Shown piece by piece: positions 44,851 to 52,218 of a DNA stretch of 64,000 nt. Position 1 is the stretch's first letter, and each line of letters begins with the position of its first letter. This DNA is from Fluviibacter sp039805725 (GTDB lineage: Bacteria; Pseudomonadota; Gammaproteobacteria; Burkholderiales; Rhodocyclaceae): contig JBDLTT010000040.1 of the NCBI GenBank assembly GCA_039805725.1, positions 1-64,000 of the forward strand, read 5' to 3'. The translations under genes were made by a program, and so were the position numbers. The notes beneath the pieces were generated by a model. The model was given only the letters and a program-made list of their open reading frames with translations, ran no database searches and was not told the origin of the DNA.

Positions 44851-47229
44851 TTAGGTTCTCAGGCTGGCACCAGCGGCCGTCAGCCGCTCAAGCAACTGCG
44901 CCATGACAGCGTCAACCCTCTGATCTTCAAGGGTTCCTTGAGTATCCTGCAAGGTAAAGCGGAAGGCAAGGCCTTTTGACCCGTCAGGCACCCCTTTGCC
45001 TTGATATTGGTCAAACAAGTCGACAGCGCGCAGCACAACGGGGGCGCCTTGCCAAAGACAATTTATAAGTTGCTGCACCGGTACGGCGGCATCGACCACT
45101 ACGGCCAGGTCGCGCAGGACCACCGGGAAAGATGACACCGGGATATAAGTCGGCACCCTGCTTGGGGTCAGGACATCCATATCCAACTCGAAGAGGATCG
45201 GCGCAGATTCCAGCTCATACTGCTGGACCCAGCGTGGGTGCAGCTCGCCCAACCAGCCAGCCGGATGACCATCGCGCAGGACACGGGCCGAACGACCGGG
45301 GTGAAACGCCGGATGTGCGGTCGCTTCGAAGGCAAGACGGCCAACTGTGTTGAGCGCTTCAACATCGGCTTTCACGTCGAAGAAATCGACAGCGCGGTGT
45401 TTCACGCCCCACTGCTCCGGAATAACGCTGCCCCAACTCAGCCCACCCAAGCGTAGGGTCTGGCGATAGCCCTCGACTTGGCCGGGTGCCTGACGGGTGG
45501 CACGTTCAAACACGCGACCCGTTTCAAAAATCTGCAGGCGCGGCTGACGGCGACGTTGATTGTGGATCAGCGTGTTGATCAGTCCACCGATCAATGTCGA
45601 ACGCATCACCGATAAATGGCTGGCGATGGGATTTGCCAGTTCGACCGGCGTGGCGTTGGCGGCGAAATCCTTTTCCCAGGATTCGGGCGTAAACGCGAGG
45701 TTAATCACTTCCTGATAGCCGCGCTCCACTAGGGTCTCGCGCAGTGCGTGCACGGGGCGTTGCGTCTCGGTCTGTGCCTGCATGGCCATGGGACCGACCG
45801 GTGGCCTGGCCGGGACATGATCGTAACCGATGACGCGGGCGACTTCTTCGATGAGGTCTTCCTCAATCTCGAGATCATGACGCCAACTTGGCGGCATGAT
45901 CACCACGCCCCCATCGACCACTTTAGGTTGGAAACCCAAGCGCTCGAAGATGGCTTTAATGTCGGCATCACTCGGGGCGATACCAAGCACCTTGCGAATA
46001 CGATCAAAACGGGCCGTCACCGGTTTGCGTTCGGGTAACGCCGTCACCTGGTCAACGACCGGGCCGGCGTCGCCGCCGCAAATATCAAGAATCAGCTGGG
46101 TGATGCGCTCAACCCCGATGACCGTATCGGCAAAATCGACGCCGCGCTCGAAACGGTGACCGGCATCGGTATTTAACGTCAGCCAGCGGCTTCGTCCCTG
46201 TATGGCCGATGGCAACCAGTAAGCGGCCTCGATAAACACATCGGTAGTGCTATCGGCACAGGCGGTGCGTTCACCGCCCATGATGCCGGCAAGACCTATA
46301 GCGCCATCAGCATCGGCGATCACGCCATAGCGTGGATCCAGTGTCACTTCGTTGCCACCCAGCAGGGTAAGCTTTTCTTCCGGTTTAGCCCAACGGACGG
46401 TGAGACCATGCTTCACGCTGTTCAAATCAAAGACATGATTCGGACGATTGAGCTCCAGCATGACGTAGTTGGAGATATCAACCAAGGCACTGATCGAACG
46501 CAGACCGCAACGCTCCAGGGCCTGGGTCATCCAGGCCGGTGTTTTGGCCCTGGCGTTCACGCCTTTGATGACGCGACCCGTGAAGCGACCACACAAATCT
46601 TCTGCTTCAATGCTGACCGACAGCGTTTGCTGATGCTTGGGTGCTACGGGTTTGATCTCAGGTATCGTCACCGGCGTATTGGTGAGCGCGGCAACTTCGC
46701 GTGCCAGACCAAGCAGGCCCAGGCAGTCCGGGCGATTGGGCGTGAGCTTGAGCTCAATGCAGATATCGTCGAGACCCAAAAATTCGCGCAGCGATGTGCC
46801 GGGTTTGGCATCTGCAGCCAGAATCATCAAGCCATCGCTTTCCTTCGCCATACCGAGTTCGACGGCAGCGCAGAGCATACCGGCCGACGGCACGCCACGG
46901 ACTTTGGCGTCTTTAATCTTAAAATCACCGGGTAGTTCAGCTCCCGGCAATGCGCACGGTACTTTAAGGCCGGCGGCCACATTGCTCGCACCGCAAACGA
47001 TCTGACGCGGGGCGCCCTCACCCACATCGACTTCACACACATTCAGCCGATCGGCATCCGGGTGTTTGGTGACCGACAGCACATGGCCAACAACCACGTT
47101 GTTGAACGGTGGGGCCACCGGGCCGCGCTCTTCCACTTCCAGACCAGCCATGGTCAAAAGTTCGGCCAGCGCTTCGGACGAGAGATCCGGATTGACGAAT
47201 TGCCGCAGCCAGGATTCCGAGAATTTCAT
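44851..47229 (-). CDS. pheT: Phenylalanyl-tRNA synthetase beta subunit
   Basis: 792-aa large subunit of the heterotetrameric PheRS. Domains in order: N-terminal tRNA-binding OB fold (VVVGHVLSVTKHPDADRLNVCEVDVG, residues about 45-150), the B3/B4 editing region, the B5 DNA-binding-like domain, a pseudo-catalytic core, and the C-terminal anticodon-binding FDX domain (VPTYIPVSSFPVVLRDLAV to the end). It follows pheS by 42 bases. Confidence 0.98.
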   Translation of the reverse strand: MKFSESWLRQFVNPDLSSEALAELLTMAGLEVEERGPVAPPFNNVVVGHVLSVTKHPDADRLNVCEVDVGEGAPRQIVCGASNVAAGLKVPCALPGAELPGDFKIKDAKVRGVPSAGMLCAAVELGMAKESDGLMILAADAKPGTSLREFLGLDDICIELKLTPNRPDCLGLLGLAREVAALTNTPVTIPEIKPVAPKHQQTLSVSIEAEDLCGRFTGRVIKGVNARAKTPAWMTQALERCGLRSISALVDISNYVMLELNRPNHVFDLNSVKHGLTVRWAKPEEKLTLLGGNEVTLDPRYGVIADADGAIGLAGIMGGERTACADSTTDVFIEAAYWLPSAIQGRSRWLTLNTDAGHRFERGVDFADTVIGVERITQLILDICGGDAGPVVDQVTALPERKPVTARFDRIRKVLGIAPSDADIKAIFERLGFQPKVVDGGVVIMPPSWRHDLEIEEDLIEEVARVIGYDHVPARPPVGPMAMQAQTETQRPVHALRETLVERGYQEVINLAFTPESWEKDFAANATPVELANPIASHLSVMRSTLIGGLINTLIHNQRRRQPRLQIFETGRVFERATRQAPGQVEGYRQTLRLGGLSWGSVIPEQWGVKHRAVDFFDVKADVEALNTVGRLAFEATAHPAFHPGRSARVLRDGHPAGWLGELHPRWVQQYELESAPILFELDMDVLTPSRVPTYIPVSSFPVVLRDLAVVVDAAVPVQQLINCLWQGAPVVLRAVDLFDQYQGKGVPDGSKGLAFRFTLQDTQGTLEDQRVDAVMAQLLERLTAAGASLRT

Positions 47230-47271
47230 GCTTGAAGTCTTTCGCTAAAACTCGATGCAGTCATGCGCCAC

Positions 47272-48327
47272 TCAGGCAGCAAACTGATTCAGGAAACGAA
47301 TATCGCCCTCAAAGAACAGGCGCAAATCATTAATGCCATAACGCAACATGGTCAGGCGATCCGGGCCCATACCAAAGGCAAAGCCCACATAGCGCTCCGG
47401 GTCGATACCCGCTTCGACCAGCACGTTCGGGTGCACCATGCCGCAACCGGCGACTTCCAACCAACGCCCTTTGAGCGGCCCTTCGCCAAAGGCCACATCG
47501 ATTTCGGCCGAGGGCTCGGTAAACGGAAAGAAGGAGGGACGAAAGCGCACTTCCAGTGCATCGGTTTCAAAGAACTGATGCAAGAAATCGATCATCACGC
47601 CCTTGAGGCCCGCAAAGGTGACATGCTCACCCACCCACAGGCCTTCGACCTGATGGAACATCGGCGAATGGGTGGCATCCGAGTCGACGCGATAGACACG
47701 CCCCGGCGCAATGATGCGGATCTCAGGCATGCCTTCCTTGCCGCCATAGGTGGCGACATGGTTCTTCATATAGCGTGCCTGGATCGGGCTAGTGTGGGTG
47801 CGTAACAACACATCCGGTTGTACCTTGCCTTGGGCATCCTTCAGGTAGAAGGTGTCATGCATCGAACGTGCCGGATGATCGTCTGGTGTGTTGAGGGCGG
47901 TAAAGTTGAAATAATCGGTTTCAATCTCGGGACCTTCGGCCACAGAGAAACCCATCGAGGCAAACAGACCCTCGATACGCTGTAAGCTGCGGGTCACCGG
48001 ATGCAGACCACCACGCGAGACACCTCGTCCCGGCAAGGTGACGTCAAGTGCTTCCTCGGCCAGACGGGCAGCAAGCTGTTCTTCTTTCAGCGCATCGCGA
48101 CGGGCATTAATCGCCGCTTCCATCTGCGCTTTGATCTTGTTGATCTTGCCGCCGGCTTCCTTGCGCGCTTCTACAGGCAGGTTCACGAGGCCTTTGAGCG
48201 CTTCAGTGACGATGCCGCTCTTGCCCAAATAACGCGCTTTGGTCACTTCCAGGGCGTCAGCGTCCTTAACGACGGCCAGCGCTTCCGACAGCTCGGACAA
48301 GAGGGCTTCAGAGTTTAGCGATGACAT
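47272..48327 (-). CDS. pheS: Phenylalanyl-tRNA synthetase alpha subunit
   Basis: Catalytic subunit of PheRS, 351 aa. An N-terminal coiled coil is followed by the class II catalytic core: motif 2 near TSPIQARYM and GRVYRVDSDATHSPMFHQVEGL, the Phe-binding FRPSFFPFTEPSAEIDV, and motif 3 in GFAFGMGPDRLTMLRYGI. The start MSSLNSEALL is preceded by a GAGG site. The 146-base gap between rplT and pheS contains two strong hairpins. Confidence 0.98.
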   Translation of the reverse strand: MSSLNSEALLSELSEALAVVKDADALEVTKARYLGKSGIVTEALKGLVNLPVEARKEAGGKINKIKAQMEAAINARRDALKEEQLAARLAEEALDVTLPGRGVSRGGLHPVTRSLQRIEGLFASMGFSVAEGPEIETDYFNFTALNTPDDHPARSMHDTFYLKDAQGKVQPDVLLRTHTSPIQARYMKNHVATYGGKEGMPEIRIIAPGRVYRVDSDATHSPMFHQVEGLWVGEHVTFAGLKGVMIDFLHQFFETDALEVRFRPSFFPFTEPSAEIDVAFGEGPLKGRWLEVAGCGMVHPNVLVEAGIDPERYVGFAFGMGPDRLTMLRYGINDLRLFFEGDIRFLNQFAA

Positions 48328-48355
48328 AGTCAACCTCAGATAAATGCTTGCAGAA

Positions 48356-48401
48356 CATCGGCAAAAGGCAGTCTTCTATCCGCTACTGCACTTTGCCGAT
48401 G
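48356..48401 (-). promoter_or_regulatory. Long hairpin in the pheS 5' leader
   Basis: CATCGGCAAAG with the adjacent GCAGT pairs with ACTGC and CTTTTGCCGATG (one bulged T), giving roughly 16 bp around a 12-base loop. It lies between the rplT terminator and the pheS start, 29 bases upstream of the ATG. In E. coli this interval holds the pheM attenuator; I find no Phe-rich leader peptide here, so a different kind of control would be needed. Confidence 0.5.
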
Positions 48402-48442
48402 ATCCGAAAAAAAAGGAGGCTTGCCGCCTCCTTTTTCGGATC
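48401..48442 (-). terminator. Terminator between rplT and pheS
   Basis: GGAGGC and GCCTCC enclose GGCAA on the minus strand and are followed by eight T; the stem is prolonged by A-T pairs and by GATCCG / CGGATC at its base. This should limit read-through from the ribosomal-protein genes into pheST. Confidence 0.85.
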
Positions 48443-48473
48443 GCTCTGCGATTTTTTTCGAATCGCCCTGCGA
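48430..48473. repeat. 22-bp imperfect tandem repeat after rplT
   Basis: Two adjacent 22-base units, each ending in CCCTGCGA or CTCTGCGA and containing a T tract with TTCG, agree at 18 of 22 positions by my hand alignment. They lie immediately after the rplT stop, and the unit nearer pheS forms one side of the terminator. Confidence 0.7.
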
Positions 48474-48833
48474 TTACAGGCCGAGGCTTGCCTTGGCTTG
48501 GGTTGCCAGTTGGGCAAATGCCGGCTTGTCGAACACAGCCAGGTCAGCCAGAACCTTACGATCGACTTCGATCGACGCTTTCTTCAGACCGTTCATGAAA
48601 CGGCTATAGGTCAGACCCAGTTCACGCGAAGCAGCGTTGATACGTGCAATCCACAGCGTGCGGAATTGACGCTTGCGTTGACGACGGTCACGGTACTGAT
48701 ACTGACCGGCCTTCATCACCGCCTGCTTGGCGATACGGTAGACGTTCTTACGACGGCCGCGGTAACCCTTGGCAAGTTTCAGAACTTTCTGGTGGCGCGC
48801 GCGCGCCGTTACACCACGTTTAACGCGAGGCAT
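48474..48833 (-). CDS. rplT: 50S ribosomal protein L20
   Basis: A 119-aa 23S rRNA-binding assembly protein, highly basic, starting MPRVKRGVTARARHQKVLKLAKGYRGRRKNVYR and containing RDRRQRKRQFRTLWIARIN. In E. coli L20 represses the rpmI-rplT message. Twelve bases separate it from rpmI. Confidence 0.98.
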   Translation of the reverse strand: MPRVKRGVTARARHQKVLKLAKGYRGRRKNVYRIAKQAVMKAGQYQYRDRRQRKRQFRTLWIARINAASRELGLTYSRFMNGLKKASIEVDRKVLADLAVFDKPAFAQLATQAKASLGL

Positions 48834-48845
48834 AGTCTATTCTCC

Positions 48846-49043
48846 TTAAGCGTAGGGCAGCATGGCTCGGACCGATGCAACATCCGAGGCGTTAACGGTT
48901 TCCGGACCGCGCAGTTGGCGCTTAACCTTGGTGGTCTTCTTGGTCAGGATATGGCGCTTAAATGCGTGGCCGCGCTTAATGCTGCCGCTGCCACGAACGC
49001 GGAAACGCTTGGCTGCGCCGCTCTTCGTCTTCATCTTGGGCAT
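48846..49043 (-). CDS. rpmI: 50S ribosomal protein L35
   Basis: A 65-aa basic protein (MPKMKTKSGAAKRFRVRGSG, later KTTKVKRQLRGPETV) of standard L35 length. An AAAGGAGC ribosome site lies just ahead of the ATG. The 128-base gap from infC is rich in hairpins and could carry the L20-type control site. Confidence 0.98.
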   Translation of the reverse strand: MPKMKTKSGAAKRFRVRGSGSIKRGHAFKRHILTKKTTKVKRQLRGPETVNASDVASVRAMLPYA

Positions 49044-49171
49044 TTAGATGCTCCTTTATGTCATGTCATCAGGTGGTTTCCGACGGAAACTCTTGTTAAC
49101 CCGATGCCACTTGTAGTGACCCGGTTGTTTGCACAACCCGATCAATCCTGCTGAAAACCGCTACTGCTCAG
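49044..49171 (-). promoter_or_regulatory. Structured infC-rpmI spacer, possible ribosomal-protein autoregulation site
   Basis: On the minus strand this spacer has GGTTGT-GCAA-ACAACC (stable GNRA loop) and, nearer rpmI, GTTTCC-GTC-GGAAAC, followed by the rpmI ribosome site. Position matches the region where L20 controls rpmI-rplT translation in E. coli. The hairpins are visible; the regulatory role is inferred. Confidence 0.4.
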
Positions 49172-49747
49172 TTAAGCCGCAGCCGTTTCCGTCTGTTCGT
49201 CTTTCACCTTCGGTTTAGCGCCTGCCGGGGCCTTCTTGACCGGGGCAATCACCATCACCATCTGGCGACCTTCCATCTTCGGCATCTGCTCAACAGCGCC
49301 GATTTCCTCTAGATCCGCTTTCACACGTTCTAGCTGACGCATCCCGAACTCCTGATGCGACATTTCTCGACCCCGGAAACGCAGGGTCACTTTGACCTTG
49401 TCTCCCTCGCCCAAGAAACGCACCATGTTGCGCATCTTGATCTGGTAATCGTTTTCGTCGGTACCGGGACGCAGCTTGACTTCCTTGACCTGAACCTGCT
49501 TCTGCTTCAGCTTGGCTTCATGCTGGCGCTTGGCTTCCTGGTATTTGAACTTGCCGAAATCCATGATTCGGCAGACCGGCGGTTCAGCCGTCGGCGCAAT
49601 TTCAACCAGATCCAGTTCGGCTTCTTCAGCCTGCGCGAGCGCATCGCGAATGGAAACCACACCCAGCTGTTCGCCTTCGGGGCCGAGCAGGCGTACCTGC
49701 GGCGCAGTGATTTCCTCATTGAGGCGGTTCGACTTCGGAAGAGCTAT
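49172..49747 (-). CDS. infC: Translation initiation factor IF-3, with an apparent AUA start codon
   Basis: Binds the 30S subunit and checks start-codon selection. The 191-aa protein covers the complete family: KSNRLNEEITAPQVRLLGPE, DLVEIAPTAEPPVCRIMDFGKFKYQ, then KLRPGTDENDYQIKMRNMVRFL and FRGREMSHQEFG. No ATG, GTG or TTG lies in frame ahead of this conserved N-terminus; an ATA codon is found eight bases after a strong AGGAG site and gives the expected start. The first usable GTG would remove 29 conserved residues. Use of non-standard starts (AUU in E. coli) is known for infC and underlies its autoregulation. Confidence 0.95.
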   Translation of the reverse strand: MALPKSNRLNEEITAPQVRLLGPEGEQLGVVSIRDALAQAEEAELDLVEIAPTAEPPVCRIMDFGKFKYQEAKRQHEAKLKQKQVQVKEVKLRPGTDENDYQIKMRNMVRFLGEGDKVKVTLRFRGREMSHQEFGMRQLERVKADLEEIGAVEQMPKMEGRQMVMVIAPVKKAPAGAKPKVKDEQTETAAA

Positions 49748-49785
49748 GACCTGTACTCCTTGATTCAGTAAAAAACGAACCGCGC

Positions 49786-51693
49786 TTACCGGTAGGCAGC
49801 AACGTCTGCTTTCAGACGTTGGATCAGGTCTGCGACAGGCATTTGCCCCAGATCCTGACCCCCACGGGTACGCACGGCCACGAGACCGGCTTCTTTTTCC
49901 TTGTCGCCAACGACAAGTTGGTAAGGTAGCCGGTTAACGCTATGTTCCCGAATTTTATAGGTAATTTTCTCATTACGCAAATCGGCCTCGGCTCGGAAAC
50001 CGGCCGCGTGTAGCTGACTTACCACAGCCTGGGCGTAATCAGCCTGTTTTTCCGAGATGTTGAGCACCACAGCCTGTACCGGCGACAGCCAAGTGGGCAG
50101 CGCACCCGAGTGGTTTTCGATCAGAATCCCGATAAAACGCTCCAGCGAGCCCAGAATGGCCCGGTGCAGCATCACCGGCACCTTACGGCTGTTGTCTTCG
50201 GCGACATATTCAGCGCCCAGGCGTCCCGGCATCGAAAAATCGACCTGCATGGTGCCACACTGCCAGGAACGGCCAATGGCGTCTTTAATATGAAATTCGA
50301 TCTTCGGACCGTAAAAAGCACCCTCGCCCGGCAACTCCGTCCACTCCAGGCCAGAAGCCCGTAGACCGGCGCGCAGTGCCTCTTCGGCTTTGTCCCAGAT
50401 CTCGTCGGAACCGACGCGGCCTTCCGGACGCAGTGCCAGTTTGACGGCGACATCGTTAAAGCCGAAATCGGCGTATACCTGTTTGACCAGCGCATTGAAG
50501 GCCGTGACTTCGGCTTCGATCTGGTCTTCGGTACAGAACACGTGGCCATCATCCTGGACGAAACCGCGCACCCGCATCAAGCCATGTAACGCGCCCGACG
50601 ACTCATTGCGGTGACAGGAACCGAATTCACCATATCGCAGCGGCAGATCACGATAGGAGCGCAGACCCGCGTTGTACACCTGCACGTGGCCCGGACAATT
50701 CATCGGCTTCAGCGCATAGAGGCGCTTTTCCGACTCGGTCGTGAACATATTCTCGTGGTAATGGTCCCAGTGGCCGGATTTTTCCCACAGGGAACGATCC
50801 AGAATCTGCGGGCAGCGCACTTCCTGATAACCATTATCGCGGTACACGCGACGCATGTACTGCTCGACTTCCTGCCAGACCGCCCAGCCCTTCGGGTGCC
50901 AGAACACCAGGCCCGGCGCTTCGTCCTGCATATGGAAGAGGTCGAGTGCACGACCCAGACGACGGTGATCACGTTTCTCGGCTTCTTCCAGCATGTGCAG
51001 GTAGCCATCGAGGTCTTCTTTCTTGGCCCAGGCCGTGCCATAGACACGCTGCAACTGCTCGTTCTTGGGGTCCCCACGCCAGTAGGCGCCCGCGATCTTC
51101 ATCAACTTGAAGTGCTTGAGCTTGCCGGTCGATGGCACGTGCGGTCCACGGCAGAGGTCGATGAAATCGCCTTCGCGATAGAGTGACACTTCCTGATCCT
51201 GCGGAATGGCCGCGATCAGCTCGGCCTTGTAGCGCTCGCCCTGCCCCTCAAAGAACTTGACGGCGTCATCACGCGACCAGACTTCTCGGGTGACGGGGAT
51301 ATCTTTCTTGGCCAGTTCGGCCATACGCTTTTCAATCGCGGTCAGGTCTTCCGGCGTAAACGGTCTTGAATACGCGAAGTCGTAATAAAAGCCATTGTCG
51401 ACTGTCGGACCAATGGTGACCTGCGCTTCCGGATACAGCTCCTTCACGGCATAAGCCAGCAAGTGCGCTGTCGAGTGGCGGATCAGCTCCAGCCCTTCCG
51501 GATCTTTGTCGGTGATGATGGCGAGCGGCGAATCCGTTTCGATCACGTAGCTGGCATCGACCAGCTTATCGTCGATGCGACCGCCAAGAGCGGCACGGGC
51601 CAGGCCGGCGCCAATACTGGCAGCGACATCCAGCACGGTGACCGGCTGAGGATAGTCGCGCTGGGAACCATCAGGAAGCGTAATAACGGGCAT
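49786..51693 (-). CDS. thrS: Threonyl-tRNA synthetase
   Basis: 635-aa class II synthetase. Domains in order: TGS (MPVITLPDGSQRDYPQPV), the editing domain with HSTAHLLAYAVKELYPEAQ, and the catalytic core. The core carries the zinc ligands in PMNCPGHVQVY, motif 2 in FGSCHRNESSGALHGLMRVRGF, and QVDFSMPGRL, then motif 3 around VMLHRAILGSLERFIGILIE. The C-terminal anticodon-binding domain follows. It starts the thrS-infC-rpmI-rplT order, downstream of tRNA-Val. Confidence 0.98.
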   Translation of the reverse strand: MPVITLPDGSQRDYPQPVTVLDVAASIGAGLARAALGGRIDDKLVDASYVIETDSPLAIITDKDPEGLELIRHSTAHLLAYAVKELYPEAQVTIGPTVDNGFYYDFAYSRPFTPEDLTAIEKRMAELAKKDIPVTREVWSRDDAVKFFEGQGERYKAELIAAIPQDQEVSLYREGDFIDLCRGPHVPSTGKLKHFKLMKIAGAYWRGDPKNEQLQRVYGTAWAKKEDLDGYLHMLEEAEKRDHRRLGRALDLFHMQDEAPGLVFWHPKGWAVWQEVEQYMRRVYRDNGYQEVRCPQILDRSLWEKSGHWDHYHENMFTTESEKRLYALKPMNCPGHVQVYNAGLRSYRDLPLRYGEFGSCHRNESSGALHGLMRVRGFVQDDGHVFCTEDQIEAEVTAFNALVKQVYADFGFNDVAVKLALRPEGRVGSDEIWDKAEEALRAGLRASGLEWTELPGEGAFYGPKIEFHIKDAIGRSWQCGTMQVDFSMPGRLGAEYVAEDNSRKVPVMLHRAILGSLERFIGILIENHSGALPTWLSPVQAVVLNISEKQADYAQAVVSQLHAAGFRAEADLRNEKITYKIREHSVNRLPYQLVVGDKEKEAGLVAVRTRGGQDLGQMPVADLIQRLKADVAAYR

Positions 51694-51802
51694 CTTGAGC
51701 TCGCATTTGGTTAAAACAAACGCAAAAGCCAGAGCAGGTGGCCGGGGTCGCGATGATTGCGATAGTCGGCGAATCTGACTCTGGCTTGAGGGCTGAATTC
51801 GT

Positions 51803-51879
51803 TGGTAGGCGCGATTGGACTCGAACCAACGACCCCCACCATGTCAAGGTGGTGCTCTAACCAGCTGAGCTACGCGCCT
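51803..51879 (-). tRNA. tRNA-Val(GAC)
   Basis: 77 nt with encoded CCA. The acceptor stem AGGCGCG pairs with CGCGCCT, the anticodon stem CCACC pairs with GGTGG around TTGACAT (anticodon GAC), and the D- and T-arms are standard. It lies about 110 bases upstream of thrS on the same strand. Confidence 0.95.
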
Positions 51880-51936
51880 ACTGCAGAGGCGAGATTTTAA
51901 CCAAAGAGTTGCTGCTTTGCAACCTGGCGCATCGAA

Positions 51937-52218
51937 TCAGCGTAGTAGCCACCATTTGCCGAGCCCCAGAGCCAACCAGAGCGAAAGCAGCGCAAAAAAC
52001 AGCAAAATTTCGCGGGCTGCAAAGCCACCTCCTGGCCAGAGCTTGCCGATCAGACTGCGGGGCGGCTGCAGAATCGTGTCAAACAAGCGCAGTACGGCGT
52101 TGCCTTTGCCTGCCTGGCCGGCCAATAGCGCGAGCAGCGCCCGGCCAACGACAATCCAGACGATCAACTCAATGACCGCACGTAATGCTACCAGGGCAAA
52201 GAGCACTCCCGAGGTCAT
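51937..52218 (-). CDS. Small membrane protein at the end of the acetate-linked operon
   Basis: A 93-aa protein with two hydrophobic segments (about residues 5-33 and 68-90) joined by a positively charged loop (NAVLRLFDTILQPPRSLIGKLW). The helix-loop layout is reminiscent of half of a YggT-type protein, but I do not claim the family. Its ATG overlaps the symporter stop (ATGA), so it is translationally coupled and may act with the transporter. Confidence 0.78.
   Translation of the reverse strand: MTSGVLFALVALRAVIELIVWIVVGRALLALLAGQAGKGNAVLRLFDTILQPPRSLIGKLWPGGGFAAREILLFFALLSLWLALGLGKWWLLR

Noticed and set aside
48328..48473. pheM-type leader peptide ahead of pheS
   Set aside because: No short frame with consecutive Phe codons and a start codon exists between rplT and pheS.
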